Assembly (NCBI GenBank): GCA_963797475.1
Contig: CAWCPR010000001.1
Location: 1 to 64,000, forward strand
From: CAWCPR01 sp963797475
GTDB lineage: Bacteria; Chloroflexota; Anaerolineae; Anaerolineales; UBA4823
DNA length: 64,000 nt
Direction of reading: 5' to 3'
In this document: positions 47,745-57,602 of the stretch, in pieces
Position numbering within the stretch: the first letter of the stretch is position 1
Layout of the letters: each line of letters starts with the position of its first letter
Program-made: the position numbers and the translations under genes
The notes under the pieces: generated by a model
What the model was told of the DNA's origin: nothing
Database searches by the model: none
The model's input: the letters and a program-made list of their open reading frames with translations, nothing else

Positions 47745-48770
47745 CTACGACGGCGACGACGGCGATGGTTCTTCCTGCTTCAGCGCCGGCGGCGGATTGA
47801 TCCACACCGCATCAGGCAATCGGGGTGGTATGGGTAGCCCTTTAACAAATCGCTCCGGGTTCTTCAGGTAGGCTGCTTGCAGCACGAGCTGGCGCTGCTG
47901 GATCACAGCCTGAGCCCGATCATAATGGACATCCGCTGGCGTCAGCAGAGCCAAAGCTGTATGGTGATGTTCGTAGTTGTACCAGTCAAAGAAATCTTTG
48001 GCCCAAAGACGAGCATCCTGCCGACATCCAAACCGTTCGGGGTAATCTGGCTGGTACTTCAAAGTCTTGAACTGGGCTTCGGAGTAGGGGTTATCGTTGG
48101 AAACGTGCGGTCGGGAGTGGGTTTTGGTCACCCCCAGGTCTGCCATTAGAAACGCCACCGGTTTGGAAGTCATCGAGCTGCCCCGGTCAGCGTGAATGGT
48201 GAGTTGATCCGGCTGAATGCCTTGCCGGGCACAGGTTTCAGCGATCAATGCCTGGGCCAGATTAGCTGATTCGCGCTCAGCGATCGTCCAGCCGACCACG
48301 AAACGGCTGAAAACATCCAGGATGACGTACAGATAGAAGTAGGTCCATTTGGCAGGTCCCAGCAGCTTGGTGATATCCCAACTCCACAACTCTTTGGGCT
48401 GGGTCGCCAGCAGCTCCGGCTTGACGTAGTTTGGGTGGCGCAATTGATTACGTCGCTCGCACACTTCGTCATTTTCATCCAGAATACGGTACATCGTCCG
48501 CCAGGAGCACAGATATTGGCCTTCGTCCAGCAGCGTCGCATAAACCTCCCGCGGGGCGCTATCCTGAAAACGTTCGTTGTTAAGGATCTGACGTACTTCT
48601 GCCTTCTCCACCTGGCTCAATGCTCGCGGCGGTGTGGCCGGTCTTGAAGGCAGCCTCTCTGCTGCGAGATCCCGGCGGGCTCGATAAAGACTGGCTCTGG
48701 GCACCTCCAACGCCTGACAGGCGCTCGAAATCCCGACGGCTTGGCCCAACTGCTCAGCAGAATGGATCAA
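47745..48770 (-). CDS. IS3-family transposase OrfB (integrase core)
   Basis: A 341-residue DDE transposase: N-terminal HTH_21-like domain (LSQVEKAEVRQILNNERFQD, TMYRILDENDEVCERR), then the rve integrase core with the catalytic residues D in LWSWDITKLLGP, D in LTIHADRGSSMT and E in DNPYSEAQFKTLKYQPDYPE. The start TTG 48770 overlaps the TGA of OrfA. The frame is also reachable from OrfA by a -1 shift at an A8 run (48824-48831), which would give the OrfAB fusion typical for IS3. The gene looks intact. Confidence 0.92.
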   Translation of the reverse strand: MIHSAEQLGQAVGISSACQALEVPRASLYRARRDLAAERLPSRPATPPRALSQVEKAEVRQILNNERFQDSAPREVYATLLDEGQYLCSWRTMYRILDENDEVCERRNQLRHPNYVKPELLATQPKELWSWDITKLLGPAKWTYFYLYVILDVFSRFVVGWTIAERESANLAQALIAETCARQGIQPDQLTIHADRGSSMTSKPVAFLMADLGVTKTHSRPHVSNDNPYSEAQFKTLKYQPDYPERFGCRQDARLWAKDFFDWYNYEHHHTALALLTPADVHYDRAQAVIQQRQLVLQAAYLKNPERFVKGLPIPPRLPDAVWINPPPALKQEEPSPSSPS

Positions 48771-49180
48771 CTCGCTTCGTCCAGATCGTGCTCTGCGATC
48801 GGCGCTCCAAGCATCTGGGCAACTTTTTTTTGGACTTCAATGATCAACTCGGCTTTCCTAAGCCGTTCACGCAAACGCTCATTCTCGCGCTTCAGCCGAG
48901 CCATTTCAGCCGCCTGGGGATCTCCTTTCGGCCCACGTTTGTGCCATCCTAATCCTTCCAGGCTGCCTTGTTCGCGCTGCTGGCGCCACTTGCTGACTAA
49001 GGATGAATACAGCCCTTCCCGCCGCAGCAGAGCCCCAACTTGCCCTTTGCCCTGGCAGGCATCGACTTCGCCCAGGATGCGCAACTTGTATTCAGCAGAA
49101 TATTGCCGGCGTTTCGCCTTTTCTACTACTTCTGTTTCCAGCATACCTTCTCGTACCTTACCATTCGCGTTCTGAGACAT
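48767..49180 (-). CDS. IS3-family transposase OrfA
   Basis: A 137-residue helix-turn-helix protein (KAKRRQYSAEYKLRILGEVD ACQGKGQVGALLRREGLYSS LVSKWRQQ) with a C-terminal leucine-zipper coiled coil (EMARLKRENERLRERLRKAE LIIEVQKKVAQML). It binds the terminal repeats and provides the DNA-binding part of the OrfAB fusion. Confidence 0.92.
   Translation of the reverse strand: MSQNANGKVREGMLETEVVEKAKRRQYSAEYKLRILGEVDACQGKGQVGALLRREGLYSSLVSKWRQQREQGSLEGLGWHKRGPKGDPQAAEMARLKRENERLRERLRKAELIIEVQKKVAQMLGAPIAEHDLDEAS
48824..48831 (-). other. Putative -1 frameshift site of the IS3 element
   Basis: A run of eight A on the coding (minus) strand within the OrfA sequence CAAAAAAAAGTTGCC. The -1 frame is open from this point into OrfB, so slippage here would produce OrfAB. 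Confidence 0.5.
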
Positions 49181-49232
49181 GATTTTCCTCCTCCGCCCTG
49201 CACCCTAAATTATTGGCCGGAGTTGTCTCACC

Positions 49233-49460
49233 ATTATAGTCACAGAGGGCGATCCGGAAATCCTGGCAGGCAAACCGGTGATCAAAGGGACTCGATTGGC
49301 GGTCGAATTTATTATTGATCTCCTGGCCCAAGGATGGAGTGAGGCGGAGATCCTGCGCAATTATCCCGGGATTGAGCGGGAAGATATTCAAGCCTGCCTG
49401 GCTTACGCCAGTGATACCTTGAAGGCGGAAAAGGTGTACGCATTTCCAAGGGGACGCTGA
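49233..49460 (+). pseudogene. 3' part of the IS-interrupted DUF433 gene
   Basis: The frame reads IIVTEGDPEILAGKPVIKGT RLAVEFIIDLLAQGWSEAEI LRNYPGIEREDIQACLAYAS DTLKAEKVYAF, which is the complete core of a DUF433 protein. Only the first dozen residues are separated by the IS. A GTG at 49278 could in principle restart translation, but without the N-terminal strand. DUF433 proteins are antitoxin partners of DUF5615 (PIN-like) toxins, whose remains follow six bases later. Confidence 0.78.
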
Positions 49461-49466
49461 GGCTGT

Positions 49467-49618
49467 ATGCGCATCCTGGCGAATGAGAATATCCCAGCAC
49501 AGAGCAGGTGGCTTTCACAGCCGCAGCGGCTTTACGGGAGCGGGAGGATTGGAGTGGTCATTTCAGCGTCGTCGAAGATTCTCGCATACGGATGACTCCC
49601 CTGCCGAAAGTGGAGTAA
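49467..49618 (+). pseudogene. DUF5615 (PIN-like) toxin gene with internal deletion
   Basis: Begins MRILANENIP, the typical DUF5615 start with the first acidic residue, and ends, in another frame, with AALREREDWSGHFSVVEDSR IRMTPLP, the typical end. The central 70 or so residues with the remaining catalytic acids are missing. It is the dead toxin partner of the interrupted DUF433 gene. Confidence 0.65.
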
Positions 49619-49671
49619 CATTGAGCGACTGCGAAAAGGCGCTGATACAAGGCACCGGCGCGGCGGGCACA

Positions 49672-49796
49672 ACGGGCACAAGGCCCTATGCTACGGGGCG
49701 ATGGGTTAAACGGGCGCACGTAGCTTAGCCCCTTGTGGGCGAAGGGCGCAACGGGCGCAAGGGCGCGGGCACAACGGGCACAAGGCCCTAAACTAC
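49672..49796 (+). repeat. GTAGCTTAG-family palindromes (two units)
   Basis: CAAGGCCCTATGCTACGGG (to 49694), GTAGCTTAGCCCCTTGTGGG CGAAGGG (49720 onward) and CAAGGCCCTAAACTACGGG (to 49796). Confidence 0.8.
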
Positions 49797-49885
49797 GGGA
49801 CGTCGATAGAAACGGAGCGACCATTTGGTTTTCGCTTGACAAGGCTCTCCAGGCGTGATATAAACCGCCCAATTACATATCTTAA

Positions 49886-49992
49886 TGCTCTTATCCAGAG
49901 AGGCGGAGGGACCGGCCCTATGAAGCCTCGGCAACCAGGTCGTTCAGACCCAGGTGCCAATTCCGGCAGAGAAAGGTCTGGAAGATGAGAGG
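49886..49992 (+). promoter_or_regulatory. SAM-I (S-box) riboswitch
   Basis: The S-box core is present in order: CTCTTATCCAGAGAGGCGGA GGGACCGGCCCTATGAAGCC TCGGCAACC, then AGGTGCCAATTCC and the closing GGAAGATGAGAG. The P1 stem pairs CTCTTATC with GATGAGAG. It binds S-adenosylmethionine and controls the methionine genes that follow; the terminator at 50010-50038 is the expression platform. Repression at high SAM is expected. Confidence 0.95.
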
Positions 49993-50009
49993 TGCACAAG
50001 TTCAATTTT

Positions 50010-50038
50010 GCCTCTTCTTTCAGAAGAGGCTTTTTTTT
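50010..50038 (+). terminator. Riboswitch-controlled intrinsic terminator
   Basis: GCCTCTTCT-TTC-AGAAGAGGC followed by eight T. The stem lies 18 bases after the S-box and about 50 bases before the metY start codon. Confidence 0.93.
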
Positions 50039-50086
50039 ACCTCTTACCGATAAACCAAATGACGTTATAAGCCAAAGGAGAAAACC

Positions 50087-51376
<1,290 letters not shown>

Positions 51377-51405
51377 GCGCCGGGCGCGTTCAAAGGAGGC
51401 TCGTA

Positions 51406-52347
51406 ATGCCGGTCAATATCCCCGATACTCTGCCCGCCAAGCATATCCTGGAGAGCGAGAACATTTTCGTGATGGGCGCGGCCCGCGCCGAACACCAGGA
51501 TATCCGCCCGTTGAAGATCGCCATCCTGAACTTGATGCCCACCAAGGTTGAGACCGAGACGCAGCTCCTGCGCCTGATCGGCAACACCCCGCTCCAGGTG
51601 GACATCACCCTGCTCCAGCCGGCCACCTACACCGCCAAAAACACCTCGGCGGAACACCTGCTGGCCCATTACCAGACCATCGAGCAGGTGCAGGACGAAA
51701 AGTTCGACGGGCTGATCCTCACCGGCGCGCCGGTCGAGCATTTGGCCTTCGAAGAAGTCGATTACTGGAAGGAGCTGCAGGGGATCATCGATTGGAGCGA
51801 GACGCACGTCTACTCCACGTTTTACATCTGCTGGGGCGCGCAGGCCGGCCTGTACCACCGCTACGGAATCCCCAAATACCCGCTGCCGAAAAAGATGTTC
51901 GGCCTGTACCCGCACCAGGTGCTGGAGACGGGCCAGATGCTGCTGCGCGGCTTCGACGATGTGTTCCTGGCGCCGCACTCGCGCCACACCGAGATCCGCC
52001 GGGCGGACATCGAGCAGGCGCCCGAGCTGGTGATCCTGGCCGAATCGCAGGAAGCGGGGATTTACCTGCTGGCCTCGCGTGACGGCCGCCGGATCTACGT
52101 CACCGGGCACTCGGAATACGACCCGCTGACCCTCAAGCGCGAGTACGACCGGGATGTGTCCAGGGGGCTGCCTATCCAGGTGCCCAAAAACTACTTCCCG
52201 GACGACGACCCTTCTAAGGAACCCCTGGTGCGCTGGCGCGGCCACGCCAACCTGTTGTACGCCAACTGGCTGAACTACCACGTTTACCAGCTCACGCCTT
52301 ACAACGTGAGCCAGATCCCGCACGGCGAGGCGCTCTCCTTTTCCTGA
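51406..52347 (+). CDS. metA: Homoserine O-acetyltransferase (MetA family)
   Basis: A 313-residue MetA-family acyltransferase; AAAGGAGG fixes the start at ATG 51406. Catalytic residues are at the canonical positions: Cys142 (FYICWGAQAGLYH), His235 and Glu237 (YVTGHSEYD). Residue 111 is Glu (ILTGAPVEHLAFEEV), the residue known to favour acetyl-CoA, whereas succinyl-CoA enzymes have Gly. The product O-acetylhomoserine is the substrate of the MetY encoded upstream, so the two predictions agree. Confidence 0.95.
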   Translation: MPVNIPDTLPAKHILESENIFVMGAARAEHQDIRPLKIAILNLMPTKVETETQLLRLIGNTPLQVDITLLQPATYTAKNTSAEHLLAHYQTIEQVQDEKFDGLILTGAPVEHLAFEEVDYWKELQGIIDWSETHVYSTFYICWGAQAGLYHRYGIPKYPLPKKMFGLYPHQVLETGQMLLRGFDDVFLAPHSRHTEIRRADIEQAPELVILAESQEAGIYLLASRDGRRIYVTGHSEYDPLTLKREYDRDVSRGLPIQVPKNYFPDDDPSKEPLVRWRGHANLLYANWLNYHVYQLTPYNVSQIPHGEALSFS

Positions 52348-52386
52348 GATCGCCCGGGGGCTGAAAAGTCAGCCCAGGTATTCAGA

Positions 52387-52415
52387 GTGCAGGCGCGGCC
52401 AGGCCGCGCCTGCAC
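52387..52415. terminator. Long perfect hairpin after metA
   Basis: Two perfect 14-base GC-rich arms (GTGCAGGCGCGGCC and its reverse complement) with a single A between them. No T run follows, so it is either a bidirectional/Rho-assisted terminator, an mRNA-stabilising hairpin or a solitary REP-like unit. Confidence 0.55.
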
Positions 52416-52459
52416 TTCCCATTTCAGCTTTCGAATGCGCTAACTCCAAAAATGGCCTC

Positions 52460-52488
52460 TTGACAAATAGTAAAGTTTGCTTTATTAT
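52460..52488 (+). promoter_or_regulatory. marR-ABC operon promoter with operator
   Basis: TTGACA (52460-52465), 17-base spacer, TATTAT (52483-52488). The palindrome TAAAG-TTTG-CTTTA (52471-52484) lies between and overlaps the -10 box, as expected for autorepression by the MarR protein encoded 34 bases downstream. Confidence 0.78.
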
Positions 52489-52521
52489 CAGGCAATCTTA
52501 AATATACAGAAAGGTTACCTA

Positions 52522-52983
52522 ATGCACTCAGACGATCCTTTTGTCCAAACACTTGGGAAATTCCTTGAAGTCTTAATGCGGCGCTCGATGCACAACTTCA
52601 TTTCCTACTCTAAAGAGATGGGGCTATCGATGTCCCAGTTAGGCGCCTTGTTCCGCATCTTCAGGGGCTGGAGCTCGGTCTCAGATATCGGCGACGACCT
52701 GGGCGTGACCAAAGCAGCCGCCAGCCAGTTGTTGGAAGGCCTGGTGCAGCAAGGGTTGATCCTGCGCAAGGAAGATCCGGACGACCGGCGCGTCAAGCAG
52801 ATCGCGCTGACCGATAAAGGCCGCCAGATCCTGCACGACACCGGCGCCGCCCGCCAGGGTTGGCTGGAAGAGCTCGCCCGGACCCTTTCGGATGGCGAGC
52901 GCGAGCAAGTCACAGCCGCCCTGAACATCTTGATCGAGAAGGCCAACCGGCTCGAACAACCCTCTCGACCGCTGGTTCGATAA
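52522..52983 (+). CDS. MarR-family repressor
   Basis: A 153-residue winged-helix regulator: MGLSMSQLGALFRIFRGWSS VSDIGDDLGVTKAAASQLLE GLVQQGLILRKEDPDDRRVK QIALTDKGRQIL shows the recognition helix and the beta wing with the DDRR motif. It most likely represses its own operon, which includes the ABC exporter genes 30 bases downstream; release by a toxic ligand is the usual logic. Confidence 0.92.
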   Translation: MHSDDPFVQTLGKFLEVLMRRSMHNFISYSKEMGLSMSQLGALFRIFRGWSSVSDIGDDLGVTKAAASQLLEGLVQQGLILRKEDPDDRRVKQIALTDKGRQILHDTGAARQGWLEELARTLSDGEREQVTAALNILIEKANRLEQPSRPLVR

Positions 52984-53013
52984 TTTTATTAATTTCAAGG
53001 AGCATCTTAACCT

Positions 53014-55254
53014 ATGCTACGTGTGGTCAGGTATTTAAAACCTTATTTTTTCTTGATCTTGCTGACGGTTGGTTTGCTGTTTCTGCAGGCCTACGCCAAC
53101 CTGGCGCTGCCTGATTATATGTCCTTTATCGTTAACATCGGCATCCAACAGGGCGGCGTGCAAAACGCCGTACCGGCAGCCATTCGTCAAAGCGAGATGG
53201 ATAAGCTGGTCCTCTTCATGAGCCCTGCGGAGAAGACCCAGGCGCTGGAGGCTTATACCCTGGTCGATAAAGAATCGCCGGATTACGAACAGGACGTGAG
53301 CCTGTACCCCGCTCTGGCCAACGAGCCCGTGTACGTGTTGAAACCCATCGACAAGGCCGAGATCGACCGCTTGAACCCGGTGATGGGCAAAGCTTTTCTG
53401 GTCGTTTCCAGCATCCAGCAGATGATCGCCGATCCGGAAAAAGCGGCCGCCGCGGCGCAAAGCTTGGGTTTTGACCTGACCAAGCTGCCGCCCGGCGCAG
53501 ATGTTTTCAGCTTGTTGGCTAATCTGCCGGCCGCCCAGCTCGCCCAAATCACTACCGCCATCGACCAGAAGTTCTCCGCGATGGGTCCCAGCTTGATCAA
53601 CCAGTCCGCGGTGGGGGCGGTGAAAGCCGAGTACCAGGCCCTGGGGATGGATACCGGAAAGATCCAAAACAGCTACATCCTGAACACCGGGATCATCATG
53701 CTGTTGATCTCCTTATTAGCCGGGGCGGCCTCGGTGGCGGTTGGCTATCTATCTTCCAAGGCGGGCGCCGGATCGGCGCGTGACTTGCGCAAAGACCTGT
53801 TCGCGAAAGTGGAGAACTTCTCGAATACGGAGTTTGACAAATTCTCCACGGCTTCGCTGATCACTCGCTCCACGAACGACATCACTCAAATCCAAATGGT
53901 GGTCATCCTGCTGCTGCGCATCGTATTCTACGCGCCGATCATCGGCGTCGGCGGCATCATTATGGCGCTGGCGAAGAGCACCTCCATGTGGTGGATCATC
54001 ACACTGGCGGTGATTGTGCTGATCGGCCTGGTCCTGGTAGTCTTTTCGATCGCTCTGCCAAAATTCAAGATCATGCAGAACCTGATCGACCGGATCAACC
54101 TGGTGACCCGCGAAAACCTTTCCGGCATGATGGTCATCCGGGCCTTTAATATGCAGGGGTTCGAGGAGAAGCGCTTCGACAAGGCCAATACGGACCTGAC
54201 CAGCACCAGCCTGTTCATTAACCGGGTCATGGTCACCATGTTCCCGTTCATGATGCTCATTATGAACGGCCTGATGCTGCTGATCATCTGGGTGGGGTCG
54301 CACCAGGTGGCCGAATCGAACATGCAGGTCGGCGACATGATTGCCTTCATGCAATACGCCATGCAGATCGTGATGGCCTTTCTGATGATGTCGATGATGT
54401 TCATCATTTTGCCGAGGGCTTCGGTTTCCGCCAACCGTATCGCGGATGTGCTCGAGACAATGCCTTCCATCGAAGACCCCCAGTCGCCCAAGCCGTTCAA
54501 GCAGCCCTTTACGAGCCAGATTGAGTTCCGCAACGTGTCCTTCCACTACCCGGATGCGCAGGACGACGTGCTGCACGACGTCTCGTTTACCGCCCAGGCG
54601 GGCCAGACGACCGCCTTTATCGGTTCAACGGGCTCGGGGAAATCCACGGTGGTCAATTTGATCCCGCGCTTTTTTGAAGTGAGCAGCGGCTCGATCCTGG
54701 TGGACGGCACGGATATTCGCCAGGTGCGCCAGAGTGACCTGCGGGACAAGATCGGTTACATTCCACAAAAAGGCATGCTGTTTTCCGGCACGATTGGCAG
54801 CAACCTGCGCTATGCCGACGATCATGCCACGGATGAAAGCTTAAAAGAAGCGGCTGAGATCGCCCAGGCAAGCGAATTCATTGAGGCTAAACCGGAAGGC
54901 CTGGAGGCGGAAATTTCTCAAGGCGGGGCGAATGTGTCCGGCGGGCAAAAGCAGCGGCTTTCGATCGCACGCGCCCTGGTCAAGAAACCACCGATCTATA
55001 TCTTCGACGACAGCTTTTCGGCCCTGGATTTCAAAACCAACTCGGCCTTGCGCAGGGCGCTCAAAGCAAAAACCAGCGCGAGCACGGTGTTGATCGTAAC
55101 CCAGCGCGTCACCACGATCAAGGACGCCGACCAGATCATCGTGCTCGAAGAGGGCAGGATCGTGGGCAAAGGCAAACACGCCGAATTGCTGAAGGATTGC
55201 GATACTTACCGCGAGATTGCCTATTCGCAGCTCAGCACGGAGGAACTGTCATGA
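53014..55254 (+). CDS. ABC multidrug exporter half-transporter, degenerate-site subunit
   Basis: A 746-residue type IV ABC exporter subunit: six transmembrane helices with a long extracellular insertion of about 175 residues between helices 1 and 2 (about 50-225), then the ATPase. Walker A IGSTGSGKSTVV, signature VSGGQKQRL, Walker B IYIFDDSFSALD with Asp in place of the catalytic Glu, and VTQRVTT with Gln for the switch His. These changes mark the degenerate site of TM287/288-like heterodimers. The partner follows with an ATGA overlap. Drug or lipid export is inferred. Confidence 0.92.
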   Translation: MLRVVRYLKPYFFLILLTVGLLFLQAYANLALPDYMSFIVNIGIQQGGVQNAVPAAIRQSEMDKLVLFMSPAEKTQALEAYTLVDKESPDYEQDVSLYPALANEPVYVLKPIDKAEIDRLNPVMGKAFLVVSSIQQMIADPEKAAAAAQSLGFDLTKLPPGADVFSLLANLPAAQLAQITTAIDQKFSAMGPSLINQSAVGAVKAEYQALGMDTGKIQNSYILNTGIIMLLISLLAGAASVAVGYLSSKAGAGSARDLRKDLFAKVENFSNTEFDKFSTASLITRSTNDITQIQMVVILLLRIVFYAPIIGVGGIIMALAKSTSMWWIITLAVIVLIGLVLVVFSIALPKFKIMQNLIDRINLVTRENLSGMMVIRAFNMQGFEEKRFDKANTDLTSTSLFINRVMVTMFPFMMLIMNGLMLLIIWVGSHQVAESNMQVGDMIAFMQYAMQIVMAFLMMSMMFIILPRASVSANRIADVLETMPSIEDPQSPKPFKQPFTSQIEFRNVSFHYPDAQDDVLHDVSFTAQAGQTTAFIGSTGSGKSTVVNLIPRFFEVSSGSILVDGTDIRQVRQSDLRDKIGYIPQKGMLFSGTIGSNLRYADDHATDESLKEAAEIAQASEFIEAKPEGLEAEISQGGANVSGGQKQRLSIARALVKKPPIYIFDDSFSALDFKTNSALRRALKAKTSASTVLIVTQRVTTIKDADQIIVLEEGRIVGKGKHAELLKDCDTYREIAYSQLSTEELS

Positions 55255-57470
55255 TTGCCTCCGGCAGAAACCCACAACAAGGTCGCGGCCCAATGGGCAT
55301 GGGCAGCGGCATGATGATGCAGGGCGCCAAAGCGCGCGATTTCAAAGGCACCATGATCAAGCTGGCCCACTACCTGGGGGCGTACAAGCTGCCCGTCTCG
55401 CTGGTACTGGTTTTCGCCATTGCTTCCACCATCTTCTCCATCGTCGGCCCGAAGATCTTAGGCAACGCCACGACGAAATTGTTCGAAGGCGTGCTGAGCC
55501 AGATCGCCGGCACCGGCTCGATCGATTTTGACTATATCGGCAACATCATTCTTTTGATGACCGGGCTGTACCTGCTCTCCGGCCTGTTCAGCGTCATCCA
55601 GGGCTGGATTATGTCCGGCGTTTCGATGGATATCACTTATCGCCTGCGCAAGGATATCGCCGAGAAGATCAACCGGATGCCGCTGCGCTACTTCGACGGA
55701 ACAAATCACGGCGAGGTCCTTTCGCGCATCACCAACGATGTGGACACGGTAAACCAGACCCTCAACCAGAGCCTGACCCAGATTATCACTTCGGTCACCA
55801 CTGTGATCGGGGTGACCGTTATGATGTTCTCCATAAGCTGGTTGATGAGCCTGGTCGCCATTCTCATCGTCCCGCTGTCGTTCGTGATCATCGGGTTTGT
55901 GATCAAGAAATCGCAGAAATACTTCAAGGAGCAGCAGGACTATCTTGGGCACGTGAACGGCCACGTCGAGGAAATGTACAGCGGCCACGTCGTGATGAAA
56001 GCCTTCAACGGCGAGCAAAAAAGCATCGAGAAATTTGAGGTCTACAACGACAAGCTGTACAATTCGGCCTGGAAATCTCAATTCCTGTCGGGGATGATGA
56101 TGCCGGTCATGACCTTTGTCGGCAACCTGGGTTACGTGGCTGTGGCGATCCTGGGCGGCTGGCTGGCGATCCGCAACGCGATCACGGTGGGCGATATCCA
56201 GGCCTTCATCCAGTACGTGCGGACCTTCATGCAGCCGATCTCGCAACTGGCGAATATCTCGAACGTGCTCCAGCAGACCGCCGCGGCTGCCGAACGCGTG
56301 TTTGAGTTTCTGGACGAGGACGAAGAAATCCCCGAGACCAGCAATCCCATCCAACTGCCCAGCCTGGAAGGCTGCGTGGAGTTCCAGCACGTTCATTTTG
56401 GCTACACCCCGGAGAAAACGATCATCAAGGATTTCTCCGCCATCGCCATGCCGGGACAGAAGGTCGCCATCGTCGGGCCGACCGGGGCCGGCAAGACGAC
56501 CATCGTAAAACTGCTGATGCGCTTTTACGACGTAGACAGCGGCGCAATCCTGATCGACGGGCATGATATCCGCCAATTCTCACGCCGTGACCTGCGCAAA
56601 ATGTTTGGGATGGTCCTGCAAGACGCCTGGCTTTTCAATGGAACGGTCATGGACAATATCCGCTACGGCCGCTTCGAGGCCAGTGAAGAGCAGGTCGTCG
56701 CGGCCGCCAGGGCCGCCCGGGTCGACCATTTCGTGCGCTCCCTGCCGGAAGGCTACGATATGGAGCTCAACGAGGAATCCTCCAACGTATCGCAGGGCCA
56801 GTTGCAGCTCTTAACCATCGCCCGCGCCATTCTGGCGGATCCCAAGCTCTTGATCCTGGACGAGGCCACCAGCTCGGTGGATACCCGCACGGAAGTGCTC
56901 ATCCAAAAAGCGATGGACACGCTCATGGCCGGCCGGACCAGCTTTGTCATCGCCCACCGCCTGTCCACGATTCGCAACGCGGATTTGATCCTGGTGATGA
57001 ATGAAGGGGATATCGTCGAGCAGGGCAAACACCAGGAGCTGCTCGCCCGGGGCGGCTTCTATGCCGAGATCTATAACAGCCAGTTCGCCAAAACGGACGA
57101 GAATGGGAACGGGAATGGGAAAGTGGATGGAAAAGTGGACGGGAATGGAAATGGGCGCGCCGCCGCTGAGCCCGTTCTTGACCTGGCCCAGGCGCCAGGC
57201 CTGAATGGTGGATCCGGGAACGCCCGGCAGTACATCCTGCAGGCCTACCAGGCCTTGCAGATGGGCGAGCTGGCCAAAGCGCGCCAGCTTGCCGAAGAAA
57301 CCGCGCGCTTGAACCCCAATTACGAGGCGTCCTACTTGATCCTGGCTGCCCTGGCAACCCCCATCGATTCCATTGAGTACCTGATGAAGGCCCTGGACGT
57401 CAACCCATCCAGCAAGCGCGCCCGCGAGGGGATGGCCTGGGCGTTGGAGAAGCTGCGCGATTCGGCTTAG
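55251..57470 (+). CDS. ABC multidrug exporter half-transporter, catalytic subunit with TPR-like tail
   Basis: A 739-residue partner of the preceding subunit. N-terminal Gly/Met-rich stretch, six transmembrane helices, ATPase with Walker A VGPTGAGKTTIV, LILDEATSSVD (catalytic Glu present), switch His in IAHRLSTI, and a shifted signature NVSQGQLQLL, so the pair has one full site. Unusual is the C-terminal addition after the ATPase: an Asn-Gly-Asp linker (about 625-645) and an 80-residue helical part (QYILQAYQALQMGELAKARQ LAEETARLNPNYEASYLILA) like two tetratricopeptide repeats. This might dock another protein in the cytoplasm. Confidence 0.92.
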   Translation: MIASGRNPQQGRGPMGMGSGMMMQGAKARDFKGTMIKLAHYLGAYKLPVSLVLVFAIASTIFSIVGPKILGNATTKLFEGVLSQIAGTGSIDFDYIGNIILLMTGLYLLSGLFSVIQGWIMSGVSMDITYRLRKDIAEKINRMPLRYFDGTNHGEVLSRITNDVDTVNQTLNQSLTQIITSVTTVIGVTVMMFSISWLMSLVAILIVPLSFVIIGFVIKKSQKYFKEQQDYLGHVNGHVEEMYSGHVVMKAFNGEQKSIEKFEVYNDKLYNSAWKSQFLSGMMMPVMTFVGNLGYVAVAILGGWLAIRNAITVGDIQAFIQYVRTFMQPISQLANISNVLQQTAAAAERVFEFLDEDEEIPETSNPIQLPSLEGCVEFQHVHFGYTPEKTIIKDFSAIAMPGQKVAIVGPTGAGKTTIVKLLMRFYDVDSGAILIDGHDIRQFSRRDLRKMFGMVLQDAWLFNGTVMDNIRYGRFEASEEQVVAAARAARVDHFVRSLPEGYDMELNEESSNVSQGQLQLLTIARAILADPKLLILDEATSSVDTRTEVLIQKAMDTLMAGRTSFVIAHRLSTIRNADLILVMNEGDIVEQGKHQELLARGGFYAEIYNSQFAKTDENGNGNGKVDGKVDGNGNGRAAAEPVLDLAQAPGLNGGSGNARQYILQAYQALQMGELAKARQLAEETARLNPNYEASYLILAALATPIDSIEYLMKALDVNPSSKRAREGMAWALEKLRDSA

Positions 57471-57602
57471 GTCGAGTGATGCATGTTGTAGTAAGGGTGA
57501 TTCTTAAATCGCCCCTACTACAACAGATTTTCCATTAGAGAAATCTTATCTTAAACATTATAATAGGGATGGGCTCGCTAACATCTCGTGCGATTAAAAA
57601 TA

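Larger units (their letters stand above)
47618..49230 (-). mobile_element. IS3-family insertion sequence
   Basis: A 1613-base element. The ends are inverted repeats: TGAGACAACTTATTTCAGAA at 47618 and TGAGACAACTCCGGCCAATA on the opposite strand from 49230, followed in both by AATTTAG. It encodes OrfA and OrfB on the minus strand. A target duplication is not obvious (flanks TGATT and CCATT share ATT). It interrupts a DUF433 gene. Confidence 0.88.

Noticed and set aside
55458..56576. Minus-strand ORF of 372 codons opposite the second ABC gene
   Set aside because: Histidine-rich translation without motifs, opposite an intact transporter frame.
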